This document shows positions 1 through 10,219 of a stretch of DNA of 64,000 nucleotides, in pieces. The notes below the pieces were generated by a model. The model did no database searches and had not been told where the DNA came from. It worked only from the letters and a program-made list of their open reading frames with translations. Made by a program: the position numbers and the translations under genes. The stretch is from Streptomyces sp. DHE7-1 (GTDB taxonomy: Bacteria; Actinomycetota; Actinomycetes; Streptomycetales; Streptomycetaceae): contig JACJDG010000003.1 in NCBI GenBank assembly GCA_016432725.1, positions 1,426,001 through 1,490,000 of the forward strand. Reading direction: 5' to 3'. Numbering within the stretch: the stretch's first letter is position 1; the number at the start of each line of letters is the position of its first letter.

Positions 1-1427
1 CCCTTGAGGTAGTTGTAGGTCGAGTCGAACTGCAGCAACTGGTTGGTCTCGGTGTTGGTGGGCTTGAGACGGTTGTAGACGACTTCGGCCATCTTGCGGA
101 AGTCGTCGTGCGTCTTGCCCTCGGCCTGGACCAGGCTCGCGACCGTGAGCAGTTCGAACGCGTTCTTCAGGCCCATGGCCTTCGCCTTGGCGGGCAGGTT
201 GTACGGGGCGTACTTCTGCTTCGACTGGGCGACCATCTGCTTCAGGACCGCCTCGGGCTTCATGCCCTTCGCAGCCGGGTACGTGGCCGGCCACAGGAAG
301 CCCTCCAGCGGGTCCTGGATGGAACCGCTGTTCTGCGCCCAGCTCGGCAGGCCGAGATTCTTGTACTCCGCCTTGGCCACCTTCTTCGTGGTGCCGGCGG
401 AGACCCCGAGCTGTTTGTCGATGGCCTGGTACACCTGCGCGTTGCGCTCGCCCGGCTTGACCAGGACGTTGCTCTGGCTCCTCGGGTCCAGCATCAGCTG
501 CACGGCGCTGGCGGCGGACATCTCCTTCTTCAGGAGGTACGCGCCGGCCTGGAGGGTGTCCCCCTTGGGATTCTGTCCCTGGGCGCTCACGAACGCGTCG
601 GCGCTCTTGACCACGCCCGCTTCCTTCAGCCGCCGCCCGATCTCCCAGCCGCCGGCGCCCTTGGGAATCTCGACGGTCACGCTCTCGCTGGTGCCCTCGC
701 CCGCGTAGTCGGGGGCCGGGGCGAAACGATTTTGGTAGAACTTCCAGCCGAAATAGCCGGCCCCGCCGAGACCTCCGCCGAACACCAGGCAGACGACCAG
801 GCAGGCGCAGCCGTTGCGCCGCTTCTTGCCCTTGACGGGTTTCTTGCCCTTGCCCCGGCGCTCGCGCCTGCTCTGCAGCTCGTGTTCGGCGTCGTCCTCG
901 TCGTCCTCGCCCGAGAAGAAGGCGTGCTCCTCCTCGCCGGCCGCGGGTTCCGGTTCCGGTTCGGGACGCCGGCGGCCGGGCGGCTCCGGCGGCGGATAGG
1001 CGTCCTCGGTGCGGTAGAAGTCGTGCTGCTGCGCGCCGTAGGCGGCGGGCTGCTGGCCGTACGGGTCGCCGGGATCGGGCGGGTACGGCACCTGGCCCTG
1101 GGCGCCGCTCGTGTTCCAGACGTCCTGGTGCTGGTACTGCTGCGGAGTGTGCGCGGCGTACTGCTGGTCCTGGCCGGGGTACTGGTGGCCGTACTCCTGC
1201 CGGCCCTGCTCGGGGTGGTACGGGTACTGCTGCTGGTCGTGACCGGGCTGCCCGCCCTGGGTCCAGTCGCCGTGCTGCGGCTGCTGCGGGTACTGCTGCT
1301 GCGCCTGGCCGTCGTAGAGGGACTGCTGACCCGTGTGGGTCTGCTGCCCTCTCCATCCGCCGTCCCCGTACAACGGGTCCTCCGGATGCCACGGTTCGGA
1401 GCCAGGGCCCCGGCCATACTCAGTCAT
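1..1427 (-). CDS. mltG: Endolytic transglycosylase MltG (YceG-like), 3' end outside the window
   Basis: MltG cleaves nascent peptidoglycan glycan strands at the outer face of the membrane and so sets strand length. Read from the ATG at 1427, the frame stays open to the window edge, so the C-terminus (including most of the catalytic YceG domain) is missing. Visible order: a cytoplasmic N-terminal region of about 135 residues very rich in Gln, Tyr, Gly and Pro; an acidic stretch; a Lys/Arg-rich stop; one membrane segment (CLVVCLVFGGGLGGAGYFGW); then a LysM-like/YceG extracellular part containing VEIPKGAGGWEIGRRL and, near the edge, LLTVASLVQAEGKTHDDF, whose Glu in the AEG context matches the family's catalytic Glu. 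It lies upstream-to-downstream with ruvX and alaS, the order also seen in mycobacteria. Start choice: a downstream Met is possible but none has better context. Confidence 0.9.
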   Translation of the reverse strand, partial: MTEYGRGPGSEPWHPEDPLYGDGGWRGQQTHTGQQSLYDGQAQQQYPQQPQHGDWTQGGQPGHDQQQYPYHPEQGRQEYGHQYPGQDQQYAAHTPQQYQHQDVWNTSGAQGQVPYPPDPGDPYGQQPAAYGAQQHDFYRTEDAYPPPEPPGRRRPEPEPEPAAGEEEHAFFSGEDDEDDAEHELQSRRERRGKGKKPVKGKKRRNGCACLVVCLVFGGGLGGAGYFGWKFYQNRFAPAPDYAGEGTSESVTVEIPKGAGGWEIGRRLKEAGVVKSADAFVSAQGQNPKGDTLQAGAYLLKKEMSAASAVQLMLDPRSQSNVLVKPGERNAQVYQAIDKQLGVSAGTTKKVAKAEYKNLGLPSWAQNSGSIQDPLEGFLWPATYPAAKGMKPEAVLKQMVAQSKQKYAPYNLPAKAKAMGLKNAFELLTVASLVQAEGKTHDDFRKMAEVVYNRLKPTNTETNQLLQFDSTYNYLK

Positions 1428-1541
1428 CGATCCCCTAGAGCCGCGAGGCGGACGGTCACGCGGCCGGTTCCCGTACCGCCTCTTGCTGTGCGGCGGCTGT
1501 TCGAACACCGCCGCATCGCGCGGAACGTTACCGTATCGCGA

Positions 1542-2005
1542 TCAGATGACCACTTCGACGCCCTCGCCGGGTGCTTTGCCTGACACCCGTTCGGATTCCA
1601 GGGCCTGCTGCAGAATGATGACCGCGGCGGCCTGGTCGATCACGGAGCGGCCCTTCTTCGATCTCACCCCCGAGGCGCGCAGTCCCTGACTGGCCGTCAC
1701 GGTCGTCATCCGCTCGTCCACCAGCCGGACCGGCACCGGCGCGATGCCCTTGGCCAGCTCCTGGACGAAGGCGCGGACCTTGGCGGCGGCCGGACCCTCG
1801 CCCCCTTGAGGGAGCGAGGGAGTCCGACGACGACCTCGATCGGCTCGTACTCCTCCACCAGCTGCCGCAGCCGACGGTGGGCGGCGGGGACGTCCCGGCC
1901 CGGGACGGTCTCCACCGGGGTGGCGAGGATCCCGTCGGGGTCGCACGAGGCGACCCCGATCCGGGCGTCCCCGACGTCGATCGCGAGCCGGCGTCCTCTG
2001 CGCAT
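1542..2005 (-). CDS. ruvX: Putative pre-16S rRNA nuclease / Holliday junction resolvase-like RuvX (YqgF); frame interrupted
   Basis: RuvX is a RNase H-fold nuclease implicated in 16S rRNA 5'-end maturation. The N-terminal half is [19 protein letters not shown]..., with the catalytic Asp in [10 protein letters not shown], and runs to [10 protein letters not shown]. The C-terminal half, in another frame, runs from [17 protein letters not shown] through [10 protein letters not shown] (second acidic residue) to the stop at 1542. The switch falls at a C run, 1801-1805; one extra base there restores a single protein of about 154 residues, the normal family length. I treat it as a one-base consensus error, not a pseudogene. 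It starts 14 nt after alaS stops, so the two are probably co-transcribed. Confidence 0.85.
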
Positions 2006-2018
2006 CTCGGGCCGCTTC

Positions 2019-4691
2019 CTACTTCGCGGTCTCGGCGACGAGCCGCTCGACGGCGTCGACGGCCTCGCCGACCGCGGCCGGGTTCTGGCCGCCGCCCTGG
2101 GCGACGTCCGGCTTGCCGCCACCGCCGCCGCCGAGCGTCTTGGCGGCGGTCCGGACCAGTTCACCGGCCTTGAGGCCGCGCTCGCGGGCGGCCTCGTTGG
2201 TGGCGATGACGGTCAGCGGCTTGCCGTTGTTGACCGTGAACAGCGCGACCACGGCGGCCCGGCCGCCCTGGATGCGGCCGCGCACGTCGAGAACCAGCTT
2301 GCGCAGGTCGTCGGGGGTCGTGCCGTCCGGGACCTGGCCGGTGACGAGCGCGACGCCGCGGACGTCCTTGGCGGACTCGGCGAGACCGGCGGCGGCCTGC
2401 AGCACCTTCTCGGCGCGGAACTTCTCGATCTCCTTCTCGGCGTCCTTCAGCTTGCCGAGCATGGCGGAGATCTTCTCCGGAAGCTCCTCCGGGCGGCCCT
2501 TGACCAGCTCCTGGAGCTGGGCGACGACCGTGTGCTCACGGGCGAGGAAGTTGTAGGCGTCGACGCCGACCAGGGCCTCGATACGCCGCACGCCCGAGCC
2601 GATCGACGACTCGCCGAGCAGCTTGACCAGGCCCAGCTGGGCGGTGTTGTGCACGTGCGTGCCGCCGCACAGCTCCTTGGAGAAGTCGCCGATGGTCACC
2701 ACGCGGACGCGCTCGCCGTACTTCTCGCCGAACTCGGCGATGGCGCCCTGCTTCTTGGCGTCGTCGATGCCCATGACCTCGGCGTGCACGTCGAGGTCGC
2801 GGGCGAGCACCTCGTTGATCTTCTGCTCGACGTCGCTCATCACGGCCGTCGGGACGGCGGCCGGGGAGCCGAAGTCGAAGCGGAAGCGGCCGGGCTGGTT
2901 CTCGGAACCGGCCTGGGCGGCCGTCGGGCCGAGGGCGTCGCGCAGCGCCTGGTGGGTCAGGTGAGTGGCCGAGTGGGCGCGGGCGATGGCCTTGCGGCGC
3001 CGGGAGTCGATCGAGGCGTGGGCCTTGGCGCCGACGGTCACCTCGCCGACCTGGACGACGCCCTTGTGGACGTAGACGCCCGGGACCGGCTTCTGGCAGT
3101 CGCGGATCTCGATCACGGCACCGGAGTCGACCTTGATCCGGCCGGTGTCGCCGATCTGGCCGCCGCCCTCGGCGTAGAACGGCGTGCGGTCGAGGACGAC
3201 CTCGACCTCGTCGCCCTCGGTGGCGGCCGGCGAGGAGACGCCGTCCACCAGGATGCCGACGATCGTGGTCTCGCCCTCGGTGTCGGTGTAGCCGATGAAG
3301 TCGGTGGCACCGGCGGCGTCGGCGATCTCGCGGTAGGCGCCCATGTCGGCGTGACCGGTCTTCTTGGCCTGGGCGTCGGCCTTGGCCCGCTCCCGCTGCT
3401 CCTTCATCAGGCGGCGGAAGCCGTCCTCGTCCACGGAGAGGCCCTGCTCGGCGGCCATCTCCAGGGTGAGGTCGATCGGGAAGCCCCAGGTGTCGTGGAG
3501 CAGGAACGCCTTGTCGCCGGAGAGGACGGTGCCGCCGGACTGCTTGGTCTCGGTGACGGCCGTGTCGAGGATGTTGGTGCCGGCCTTCAGCGTCTTCAGG
3601 AAGGCGTTCTCCTCGGCGAGGGCGACCTTCTCGATGCGCTCGCGGTCGGTGACCAGCTCCGGGTACTGCTGGCCCATCATGCCGATGACGACCTCGATCA
3701 GGTCCTTGACGACCGGGCCGGTGGCGCCGAGCAGGCGCATGTTGCGGATGGCGCGGCGCATGATGCGGCGCAGCACGTAGCCGCGGCCCTCGTTGCCCGG
3801 GGTGACACCGTCGCCGATGAGCATGGTGGCGGTGCGCATGTGGTCGGTGACCACGCGCAGGGAGACGTCCGAGGCGTGGGCGTCGCCGTAGGCCACGCCG
3901 GTCAGCTCGGTGGCCTTGTCGATGACGGCCATGGACGTGTCGATCTCGTACATGTTCTGCACGCCCTGCAGAATCATGGCGAGCCGCTCGAGACCGAGGC
4001 CGGTGTCGATGTTCTTGCTCGGCAGTTCGCCGAGGATCTCGAAGTTGTCCTTGCCGGTGCCCTCGCCGCGTTCGTACTGCATGAACACGAGGTTCCAGAT
4101 CTCCACGTACCGCTCGTCGTTGACGGCGGGGCCGCCCTCGACGCCGAACTCGGGGCCGCGGTCGTAGTTGATCTCGGAGCAGGGGCCGCAGGGGCCGGGG
4201 ACGCCCATGGACCAGTAGTTGTCCTTCATGCCCAGGCGCTGGATGCGCTCCTTGGGCACGCCGACGACCTCGTGCCAGATGCGCTCGGCCTCGTCGTCGT
4301 CCTTGTAGACGGTGATCCACAGGCGCTCGGGGTCGAGGCCGTAACCGCCCTTGTCCTGGGGCGAGGTGAGCAGCTCCCAGGCGTGCTTGATGGCGCCTTC
4401 CTTGAAGTAGTCGCCGAAGGAGAAGTTGCCGCACATCTGGAAGAACGTGCCGTGCCGGGTGGTCTTGCCGACCTCTTCGATGTCGGGCGTGCGCACGCAC
4501 TTCTGCACGCTGGTGGCGCGCGCGAAGGGGGGCTTGACCTCACCCAGGAAGTAGGGCTTGAAGGGGACCATGCCGGCGGGGACGAGGAGCAGAGTCGGGT
4601 CGTCCGCGATGAGCGACGCCGAAGGGACGACGGTGTGCCCGCGCTCCTCGAAGAAGCTCAGCCAGCGGCGGCGAATCTCGGCCGACTCCAT
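2019..4691 (-). CDS. alaS: Alanine--tRNA ligase
   Basis: Class II synthetase that charges tRNA-Ala and edits mischarged Ser/Gly. The 890-residue length is normal. The N-terminal catalytic domain begins [19 protein letters not shown]; the editing domain carries the HxxxH zinc motif in [14 protein letters not shown] and the second zinc site in [16 protein letters not shown]; the C-Ala tail is [14 protein letters not shown], as usual for AlaS. The ATG overlaps the stop of the small membrane gene upstream by one base (TGATG), which suggests translational coupling. It precedes ruvX and mltG, an actinobacterial gene order. Confidence 0.98.
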   Translation of the reverse strand: MESAEIRRRWLSFFEERGHTVVPSASLIADDPTLLLVPAGMVPFKPYFLGEVKPPFARATSVQKCVRTPDIEEVGKTTRHGTFFQMCGNFSFGDYFKEGAIKHAWELLTSPQDKGGYGLDPERLWITVYKDDDEAERIWHEVVGVPKERIQRLGMKDNYWSMGVPGPCGPCSEINYDRGPEFGVEGGPAVNDERYVEIWNLVFMQYERGEGTGKDNFEILGELPSKNIDTGLGLERLAMILQGVQNMYEIDTSMAVIDKATELTGVAYGDAHASDVSLRVVTDHMRTATMLIGDGVTPGNEGRGYVLRRIMRRAIRNMRLLGATGPVVKDLIEVVIGMMGQQYPELVTDRERIEKVALAEENAFLKTLKAGTNILDTAVTETKQSGGTVLSGDKAFLLHDTWGFPIDLTLEMAAEQGLSVDEDGFRRLMKEQRERAKADAQAKKTGHADMGAYREIADAAGATDFIGYTDTEGETTIVGILVDGVSSPAATEGDEVEVVLDRTPFYAEGGGQIGDTGRIKVDSGAVIEIRDCQKPVPGVYVHKGVVQVGEVTVGAKAHASIDSRRRKAIARAHSATHLTHQALRDALGPTAAQAGSENQPGRFRFDFGSPAAVPTAVMSDVEQKINEVLARDLDVHAEVMGIDDAKKQGAIAEFGEKYGERVRVVTIGDFSKELCGGTHVHNTAQLGLVKLLGESSIGSGVRRIEALVGVDAYNFLAREHTVVAQLQELVKGRPEELPEKISAMLGKLKDAEKEIEKFRAEKVLQAAAGLAESAKDVRGVALVTGQVPDGTTPDDLRKLVLDVRGRIQGGRAAVVALFTVNNGKPLTVIATNEAARERGLKAGELVRTAAKTLGGGGGGKPDVAQGGGQNPAAVGEAVDAVERLVAETAK

Positions 4692-5038
4692 CAGTGGTCC
4701 TCATTCCGGTTGTACGAGTACGTCGTGTTCTCGACGTACTTCGGGTTGCTGCGGTCGTTCTCCAGGGCGGCGTACCGCCCGGGCGCGGGGAGTTCGGGGG
4801 CGGCGTCGATACCCAGCGCCTCCCCCAGCTCGGCCTCCCGCTGGGCCATGTTGTGGCGGACGTCGAGCGCGAAGCCGACCGCGCCGTCCTTGAGTCTCCG
4901 GCCGGTCTCCAGGGCCTTGTTGGCCGCGGTGGCGGCGAGGCTCTCCGGAGTCAGCTGCCTCAGCTTGCGGTTGACCTTGGTGGTGGCCCACACCCCGGCG
5001 GCGACGCCCGAGGTGAACCAGAAGGTACGGCGGAACAT
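4691..5038 (-). CDS. DUF6167-type small protein with N-terminal membrane anchor
   Basis: 115 residues. The N-terminus [22 protein letters not shown] reads as a short membrane segment or signal anchor; the rest is helical and charged, with [19 protein letters not shown] and a Glu/Arg-rich stretch. It has no catalytic motif I recognise. It resembles the small proteins conserved just upstream of alaS in streptomycetes. It sits 9 nt after the DUF948 protein and overlaps alaS by one base, so the three form an operon. Function unknown; a membrane-envelope role is only a guess from topology. Confidence 0.75.
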   Translation of the reverse strand: MFRRTFWFTSGVAAGVWATTKVNRKLRQLTPESLAATAANKALETGRRLKDGAVGFALDVRHNMAQREAELGEALGIDAAPELPAPGRYAALENDRSNPKYVENTTYSYNRNEDH

Positions 5039-5047
5039 CGCTGGGTC

Positions 5048-5524
5048 TCAGTCCTTCTTCCGCTTGCGGCGTGCGGCGGGAACCGTGCGGCCCACGATCA
5101 CCGTGCGCCGGGGCGCCTTCGCGGGCGCGTCCTCCCGGCGGACGCCCAGGGCCCGGCGCACGCCGTAGCCGAAGGCCGCGACCTTGACCAGCGGGCCGCC
5201 GAAGGTGGAGGCGACGGTGGTGGAGAGCGCGGAGGCGTTCGACGTGACTTCCTGGACGTCGGAGGCGATCGCGTCGACCCGGTCGATCTGGGTCTGCGCG
5301 GAGCGCACGGCCGCGGAGGCGTCCGCGAGCAACGGGACGGCCTGGTCGGTCACATCCGCCACGAGCTTGGTGGTCGCCTTGAGCGTCTGGGCCACCCTCA
5401 CCAGTGCGACGGCGAGGAAGGAGACCAGGATCGCCCAGAAGACGGCCACCAGGATCCCGGCCACCTCTCCACCGGACACTGTGCGCACCCGCTCCCTGAT
5501 ACGTGCTCTGAACATCGGAACCAT
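5048..5524 (-). CDS. DUF948 family membrane-anchored coiled-coil protein
   Basis: 158 residues. One N-terminal membrane helix (AGILVAVFWAILVSFLAVAL) is followed by a heptad-like, Ala/Val/Asp-rich region with repeated VADVTDQAVPLLADASAAV and IDRVDAIASDVQEVTS patterns, and then a basic C-terminus (PAARRKRKKD). This is the layout of DUF948 proteins, which are short membrane-tethered coiled coils of unknown role. The alternative Met three codons in (5515) is equally possible as start. First gene of the operon that runs through alaS, ruvX and mltG. Confidence 0.75.
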   Translation of the reverse strand: MVPMFRARIRERVRTVSGGEVAGILVAVFWAILVSFLAVALVRVAQTLKATTKLVADVTDQAVPLLADASAAVRSAQTQIDRVDAIASDVQEVTSNASALSTTVASTFGGPLVKVAAFGYGVRRALGVRREDAPAKAPRRTVIVGRTVPAARRKRKKD

Positions 5525-5621
5525 GAGAAAAGCAGTGCACCGAGCCTATCGCGCCGGTGGCGGGGCTCCGTACCGGATTACCGCCGGCGGCGGGCGGAGT
5601 CGCGGGAAGCGATTGTACGGA

Positions 5622-7830
5622 ATGAACACGGTTCAGTACGCTCCGTGTCCCATGCGAGGTCCTCAGCGCCCCGGCCCCTGCGCGGACGGCGATCCGCCCC
5701 TTGAACTCACCGCCTTCGTCGGCCGTACGGCCGAACTCGGCGGGCTGGCCGAGGCGATGGCGTCGGCCCGGCTGGTGACGGTGACCGGCGCCGGCGGGGT
5801 CGGCAAGTCCCGGCTCGCGCTCCGGGCCGCGGTGCGGGCGGCGGCCGGGGACGGGGTGTCGCGGGTCGAGCTGGCGCCGGTCCGGGACCCGCTGTTCGTC
5901 GACTACGCGGTGGCGGAGGCGCTGGGGCTGACCGACCACACCACCCGGCCGCTCCGCGAGTCGCTGCTCGGCCATCTCGCGGGCCGCCGCTTCCTGCTGG
6001 TGCTGGACGGGTTCGAGCACCTGGTGGACGCCTGCGCCGAACTGGTCGCGGAGCTGCTGCGCAGGCTGCCGGAGCTGCGGGTGCTGGCCGTGGGTCGGCG
6101 TCCGCTGGGGCTGGCGGGCGAGCGGCTGTTCCCGCTGGCGCCGCTGGGCACGGACGAGGCGGTCGAACTCTTCGCCGACCGGGCCAGGCAGCACGGTGCC
6201 GCGGTGGACGACTGCCCCGCGGTGCGGGAGCTGTGCCTGCGGCTCGAGGGATCCCACTGGCGGTGGAGCTGGCCGCGGGGCGGCTGCGGGCGCTGTCCCC
6301 GGCCCAGTTGCTCGAACGTCTCGACGACCGGTTCCGCCTGCTGACCGGCGGCGGCCGGGACGCCCTGCCGCGGCACCGGACGCTGCGCACGGCGATCGGC
6401 TGGAGCCATGAGCTGTGCTCTCCGGCCGAGCGGCTGCTGTGGGCGCGGCTCTCGGTGTTCGCGGGCACCTTCGACCTGGACGCGGCCGAGTACGTGTGCA
6501 GCGGGGACGGGCTGCCCGCCGAGGACGTCCTGGACGTGCTGTCGGAACTGCTCGCCCAGTCGCTGGTGACCCGCGAGGAGACGGCGACGGGCCCCGGTAC
6601 CGGATGCTGGACAGCGTCCGGGCCTACGGCGCCGACTGGCTGGAGGCCGCCGGGGACACGGCCCGGCTGCGGCGGCGCCACCGCGACTGGTGCCTGGGGC
6701 TGGCCACGATGTGCGAGCTGGACTGGTTCTCGCCGCGGCAGCGGGAGGTGGCCGCCCGGGTCGAGGCGGAACTGCCGAATCTGCGCGGCGCCCTGGAGTT
6801 CTGCCTCACCGAGCCGCAGGAGGCGCACCTGGGCCAGTACCTGGCGGGCTCGCTGTGGTTCTGCTGGGCGGGCTGCGGACGGCTGTCGGAGGGGCGGCGC
6901 TGGCTGGAGCGCAGCGTGGAGCTGGAGTCGGGGTACGAGCGGTCGCGGCTGAAGGCGCTGTGGGTGCTCGGCTACGTGGCGATCCTCCAGGGCGACACCG
7001 TGCCGGCGCTGGCGGCGCTGCGGGAGTGCCGGGAGCAGGCGGAGCGGGTGGCGGACGGCACGGCGGTGGCGTACGCGGAGCACCGCACGGGCTGTCTGGC
7101 CCTGGTGACGGACGACATGGCGCGGGCGGAGCGGCTGCTGCGCTCGGCGCTCGGGCGGTACCAGGAGATCGGCGAGCTGAACAGCAACGTGCTGATGAGC
7201 CAGGTGGAGCTGGCGATGGCGCGGGCGTTCCAGGGCGACCTGGCGGACGCGGTACGGCTGTGCGAGGACGTGCGCCGGGTGTGCGAGGACCACGGGGAGC
7301 ACTGGGCCCGTTCGTACGCGCTGTACGTGCTGGCGTACGCGTCCTGGCGGGACGGGGACCAGCGTCGTGCGCGGGAGCTGCTCGTGGACTGCCTGGGCAA
7401 CGCGCACGCCTTCCGCGACCTGCTCGGCTCGGTGCTGTCGCTGGAGCTGCTGGCCCTGGTGACGGCGTCCCAGGGCGATCCGGCCGAGGCCGCGGTGCTG
7501 CAGGGTGCCGCCGGCCGGCTGTGGCCGTCGGTCGGGCTGCCGCTGTTCGGCTCGGTGCACTACAACGCCCCGCACGAGCTGTGCGAGGCGGCGGCCCGGC
7601 GGGCGCTCGGCGACGGGCGGTACGAGGAGCTGCTGGGCGAGGGGGCCCGGCTGGACCGGGACGCGGCCGTGGCCCGGGCGCTCGCCCATGACGGGGTCCG
7701 CCCGGCGCACGGGGTGCCCGGCCCGCGGGGACCGGTGCCGCACGCGCGCGGGGAGGCCGGCAAACGCGAACCCGCCGCCTCCCGCACCCGGAAGGGCGGG
7801 GAGGCGGCGGGCGGAGTGCCTACGCCGTGA
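5622..7830 (+). CDS. STAND/NB-ARC-type ATPase regulator (COG3903-like), frame interrupted twice
   Basis: A predicted signalling ATPase of about 735 residues. Visible parts: [11 protein letters not shown], a Walker A loop ([12 protein letters not shown]), a Walker B-like [11 protein letters not shown], a sensor-like [11 protein letters not shown], an arm with [15 protein letters not shown], and then a long C-terminal helical repeat region of TPR type (for example [20 protein letters not shown]). I see no AfsR- or LuxR-type DNA-binding domain at either end. Two frame changes, at a G run 6248-6250 and a C run 6592-6595, each need one extra base to restore the family sequence ([20 protein letters not shown]). 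The start at 5622 has a weak upstream GGAAG; 5652 is the alternative. It is divergent from the alaS operon. Confidence 0.7.
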
Positions 7831-7836
7831 CCGGGA

Positions 7837-8451
7837 TCAGCGGGCGTAGTACTCGACGACGAGCTGCTCGTCGCAGATCACCGGGATCTCCTTGCGGTTC
7901 GGCTCGCGGTCCAGGCGGAACGCCAGGGCCTTGAGGTTCACCTGCAGGTAGCGCGGGGTCTCACCGTCGGGGGCGAAGCCACCCTCGCGGGCGACCTGGA
8001 AGAGCGTCTTGTCCTTGGAGCGGTCGCGGACCTGCACGACGTCGTCCGGACGGACACGGAAGGACGGCTTGTCGACCTTCTGGCCGTTGACCTGGATGTG
8101 GCCGTGGACGACCATCTGGCGGGCCTGGTAGATCGTGCGGGCGATGCCCGAACGCAGGACCAGCGCGTCGAGACGGCGCTCGAGCTCGATGATCAGGGCC
8201 TCACCGGTCTTGCCCTGGACCTTGGAGGCACGCTCGTAGGCGCGGACGAGCTGGCGCTCGGACACGTCGTACTGCGCGCGCAGACGCTGCTTCTCGAGCA
8301 GACGGACCTTGTAGTCCGAGTTCTGCTTGCGGCCGCGGCCGTGCTCACCCGGCGGGTAGGGGCGGGCCTCGAAGTACTTGACGGCCTTCGGGGTCAGCGC
8401 GATGCCGAGGGCACGCGACTTCTTGACCTTGGGGCGGGACTGGTTCGCCAC
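7837..8451 (-). CDS. rpsD: 30S ribosomal protein S4
   Basis: Primary 16S rRNA-binding protein of the small subunit and, in many bacteria, an autogenous translational repressor. 204 residues from the GTG at 8451, preceded by AGGAAAGAG. The upstream in-frame extension to 8586 has no family similarity and I exclude it. Contains the S4 N-terminal domain ([20 protein letters not shown]) and the S4 RNA-binding domain ([22 protein letters not shown]). It stands alone, not in the alpha operon with rpsM, rpsK and rpoA, which is the usual Streptomyces arrangement. The 305-nt upstream gap is strongly structured. Confidence 0.97.
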   Translation of the reverse strand: MANQSRPKVKKSRALGIALTPKAVKYFEARPYPPGEHGRGRKQNSDYKVRLLEKQRLRAQYDVSERQLVRAYERASKVQGKTGEALIIELERRLDALVLRSGIARTIYQARQMVVHGHIQVNGQKVDKPSFRVRPDDVVQVRDRSKDKTLFQVAREGGFAPDGETPRYLQVNLKALAFRLDREPNRKEIPVICDEQLVVEYYAR

Positions 8452-8756
8452 TGTCTGTTTCTCTTTCCTGGTTTTCGGCTTGTCAGGGTTGAGGGAGGTC
8501 GCATCCGCAGCCGGGGAAACCCGCCGGGTCCGCTCGGGACCCTGCCGGGCAGCCGCTCCCCTGATCTGGGCACATACGTGCAGCACGCGAGTGGCCCACC
8601 GACCGCTCCCGGAACTCCGGGTGGTGGTGGGCTGCCCGCGACACCGTTCGACGGTGCGCGACGCTCCTGGAGCCGGTCCTGAAGGACCGGGTCTCCGGCT
8701 GGCTGTCCCGCTCTGACTGCGCGGGACTCAGCACTTCGGGGCAGTCTACAGGCTGC
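8452..8756 (-). promoter_or_regulatory. Structured 5' leader of rpsD (candidate autoregulatory RNA)
   Basis: The 305 nt between rarA and rpsD hold no convincing gene but at least four perfect or near-perfect hairpins, in transcription order: arms 8727-8721/8711-8705 (7 bp); 8690-8683/8680-8673 (8 bp); 8660-8651/8647-8637 (about 10 bp with one bulge); and 8632-8626/8600-8594 enclosing a second stem 8621-8616/8613-8608. A weak -10 candidate (TAGACT on the minus strand, 8748-8743) would start a transcript that contains all of them. S4 is known to repress its own mRNA in other bacteria; that this leader does so is my inference. The first two hairpins could alternatively terminate rarA, though no U-run follows. 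Confidence 0.45.
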
Positions 8757-10165
8757 TCAGGACCGCTTGCGACCGAGGTGCTTGCGCGTCCACTCCACCG
8801 CGTCCGCGTACCGGGCCTCCGCGCCGTGCCGGGTCGGTGTGTAGTACTCGCGGTCCTTGAGGGCGTCGGGGGCGTACTGCTGCTGGGCGATGCCCTCGGG
8901 GAGGTCGTGCGGGTACACGTACCCCTGGGCGTGGCCGAGCTTGGCCGCGCCCTTGTAGTGCCCGTCCCGCAGGTGCGCCGGGACGGAGCCGGCGTGCCCC
9001 TTGCGCACGTCCTCCAGCGCGGCGCCGATCGCGGTGGTGGCGGCGTTGGACTTGGGGGCGAGCGCGAGGGCGATGGTGGCGTGGCTCAGGGTGAGGGCGG
9101 CCTCCGGGAAGCCGATCATGGCGACGGCCTGGGCGGCGGCGACCGCGGTGGGCAGGGCGTTCGGGTCGGCGAGGCCGATGTCCTCGCTCGCGGAGATCAT
9201 CAGGCGGCGGGCGATGAACCTGGGGTCCTCGCCGGCCTCGATCATGCGGGCCAGGTAGTGCAGCGCCGCGTCGACGTCGGAGCCGCGGATGGACTTGATC
9301 AGGGCGCTGGCGACGTCGTAGTGCTGGTCGCCGTCGCGGTCGTACGTCACCGCGGCGCGGTCGACGGTCTCCTCGAGCGTCTGGAGGCTGATCTCGCTCT
9401 CGCCCTTGTCGAGGGCGGCTCCGGCGGCGGCCTCCAGGGCGGTCAGGGCGCGGCGGGCGTCACCGCCGGCGATGCGCAGGAGGTGGTCCGCGGTGTCGTC
9501 GGGCAGGGCGACGGCGCCGCCCAGTCCGCGCTCGTCGGTGAGGGCCCGCTTCAGCAGCCCCCGGACGTCGTCGTCGGTGAGCGGTTCGAGGGTGAGCAGC
9601 AGGGAGCGGGACAGCAGCGGGGAGATCACCGAGAAGTACGGGTTCTCGGTGGTCGCCGCGATCAGGGTCACCCAGCGGTTCTCGACCGCGGGGAGCAGGG
9701 AGTCCTGCTGGGCCTTGCTGAAGCGGTGGATCTCGTCGAGGAAGAGGACGGTCTCCTTGCCGAAGCCGCCGGTGGCGCGGCGGGCGCCGTCGATGACGGC
9801 GCGGACCTCCTTGACGCCGGCGGTGATGGCCGACAGCTCCACGAAGCGCTTGTCGGTGGCCTTGGACACGACGTACGCCAGGGTCGTCTTGCCCGTGCCG
9901 GGCGGGCCCCAGAGGATCACCGAGGACGGCCCGGCGGGTCCCACCCGTCTCCCCCACCGCCCTCGCCGGAGGGGCCCGCGGCCCCGCCGTTCTGGTCCGC
10001 CCCCTCGCCCACCAGGCGGCGCAGGGGCGAGCCGGGCTTCAGGAGGTGCTGCTGGCCCACCACCTCGTCGAGGGTGCGCGGGCGCATCCGCACCGCCAGG
10101 GGGCTGGCGGCCGGGTCCTTCTCCTGGCGTTCTTCTGCTGCGGCGGTGAACAGGTCGGGCTCCAC
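8757..10165 (-). CDS. rarA: Replication-associated recombination protein A (RarA/MgsA AAA+ ATPase), frame interrupted
   Basis: AAA+ ATPase of the RarA/WRNIP1 family, acting at stalled replication forks. The N-terminal part starts at a GTG (10165), with [16 protein letters not shown]; the second part carries Walker A ([16 protein letters not shown]), Walker B ([18 protein letters not shown]), and sensor 1 in [13 protein letters not shown], then the C-terminal tetramerisation domain ending RKHLGRKRS. The two parts are in different frames; adding one base to the C run at 9944-9946 joins them into about 469 residues. The junction lies in a Gly-rich linker (residues about 55-75) that is longer than in most homologues. 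Confidence 0.88.
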
Positions 10166-10219
10166 GCAGAAACCCTAGAACACCGCACCGACAGTCCGGC
10201 GCGGGCGGTCAGCCGGCCG

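Noticed and set aside
1806..5168. Plus-strand open frame of 1120 codons
   Set aside because: It is antisense to alaS and its neighbours, composed of Gly/Val/Asp/Leu-rich shadow sequence, and has no family motifs. High GC content keeps antisense frames open.
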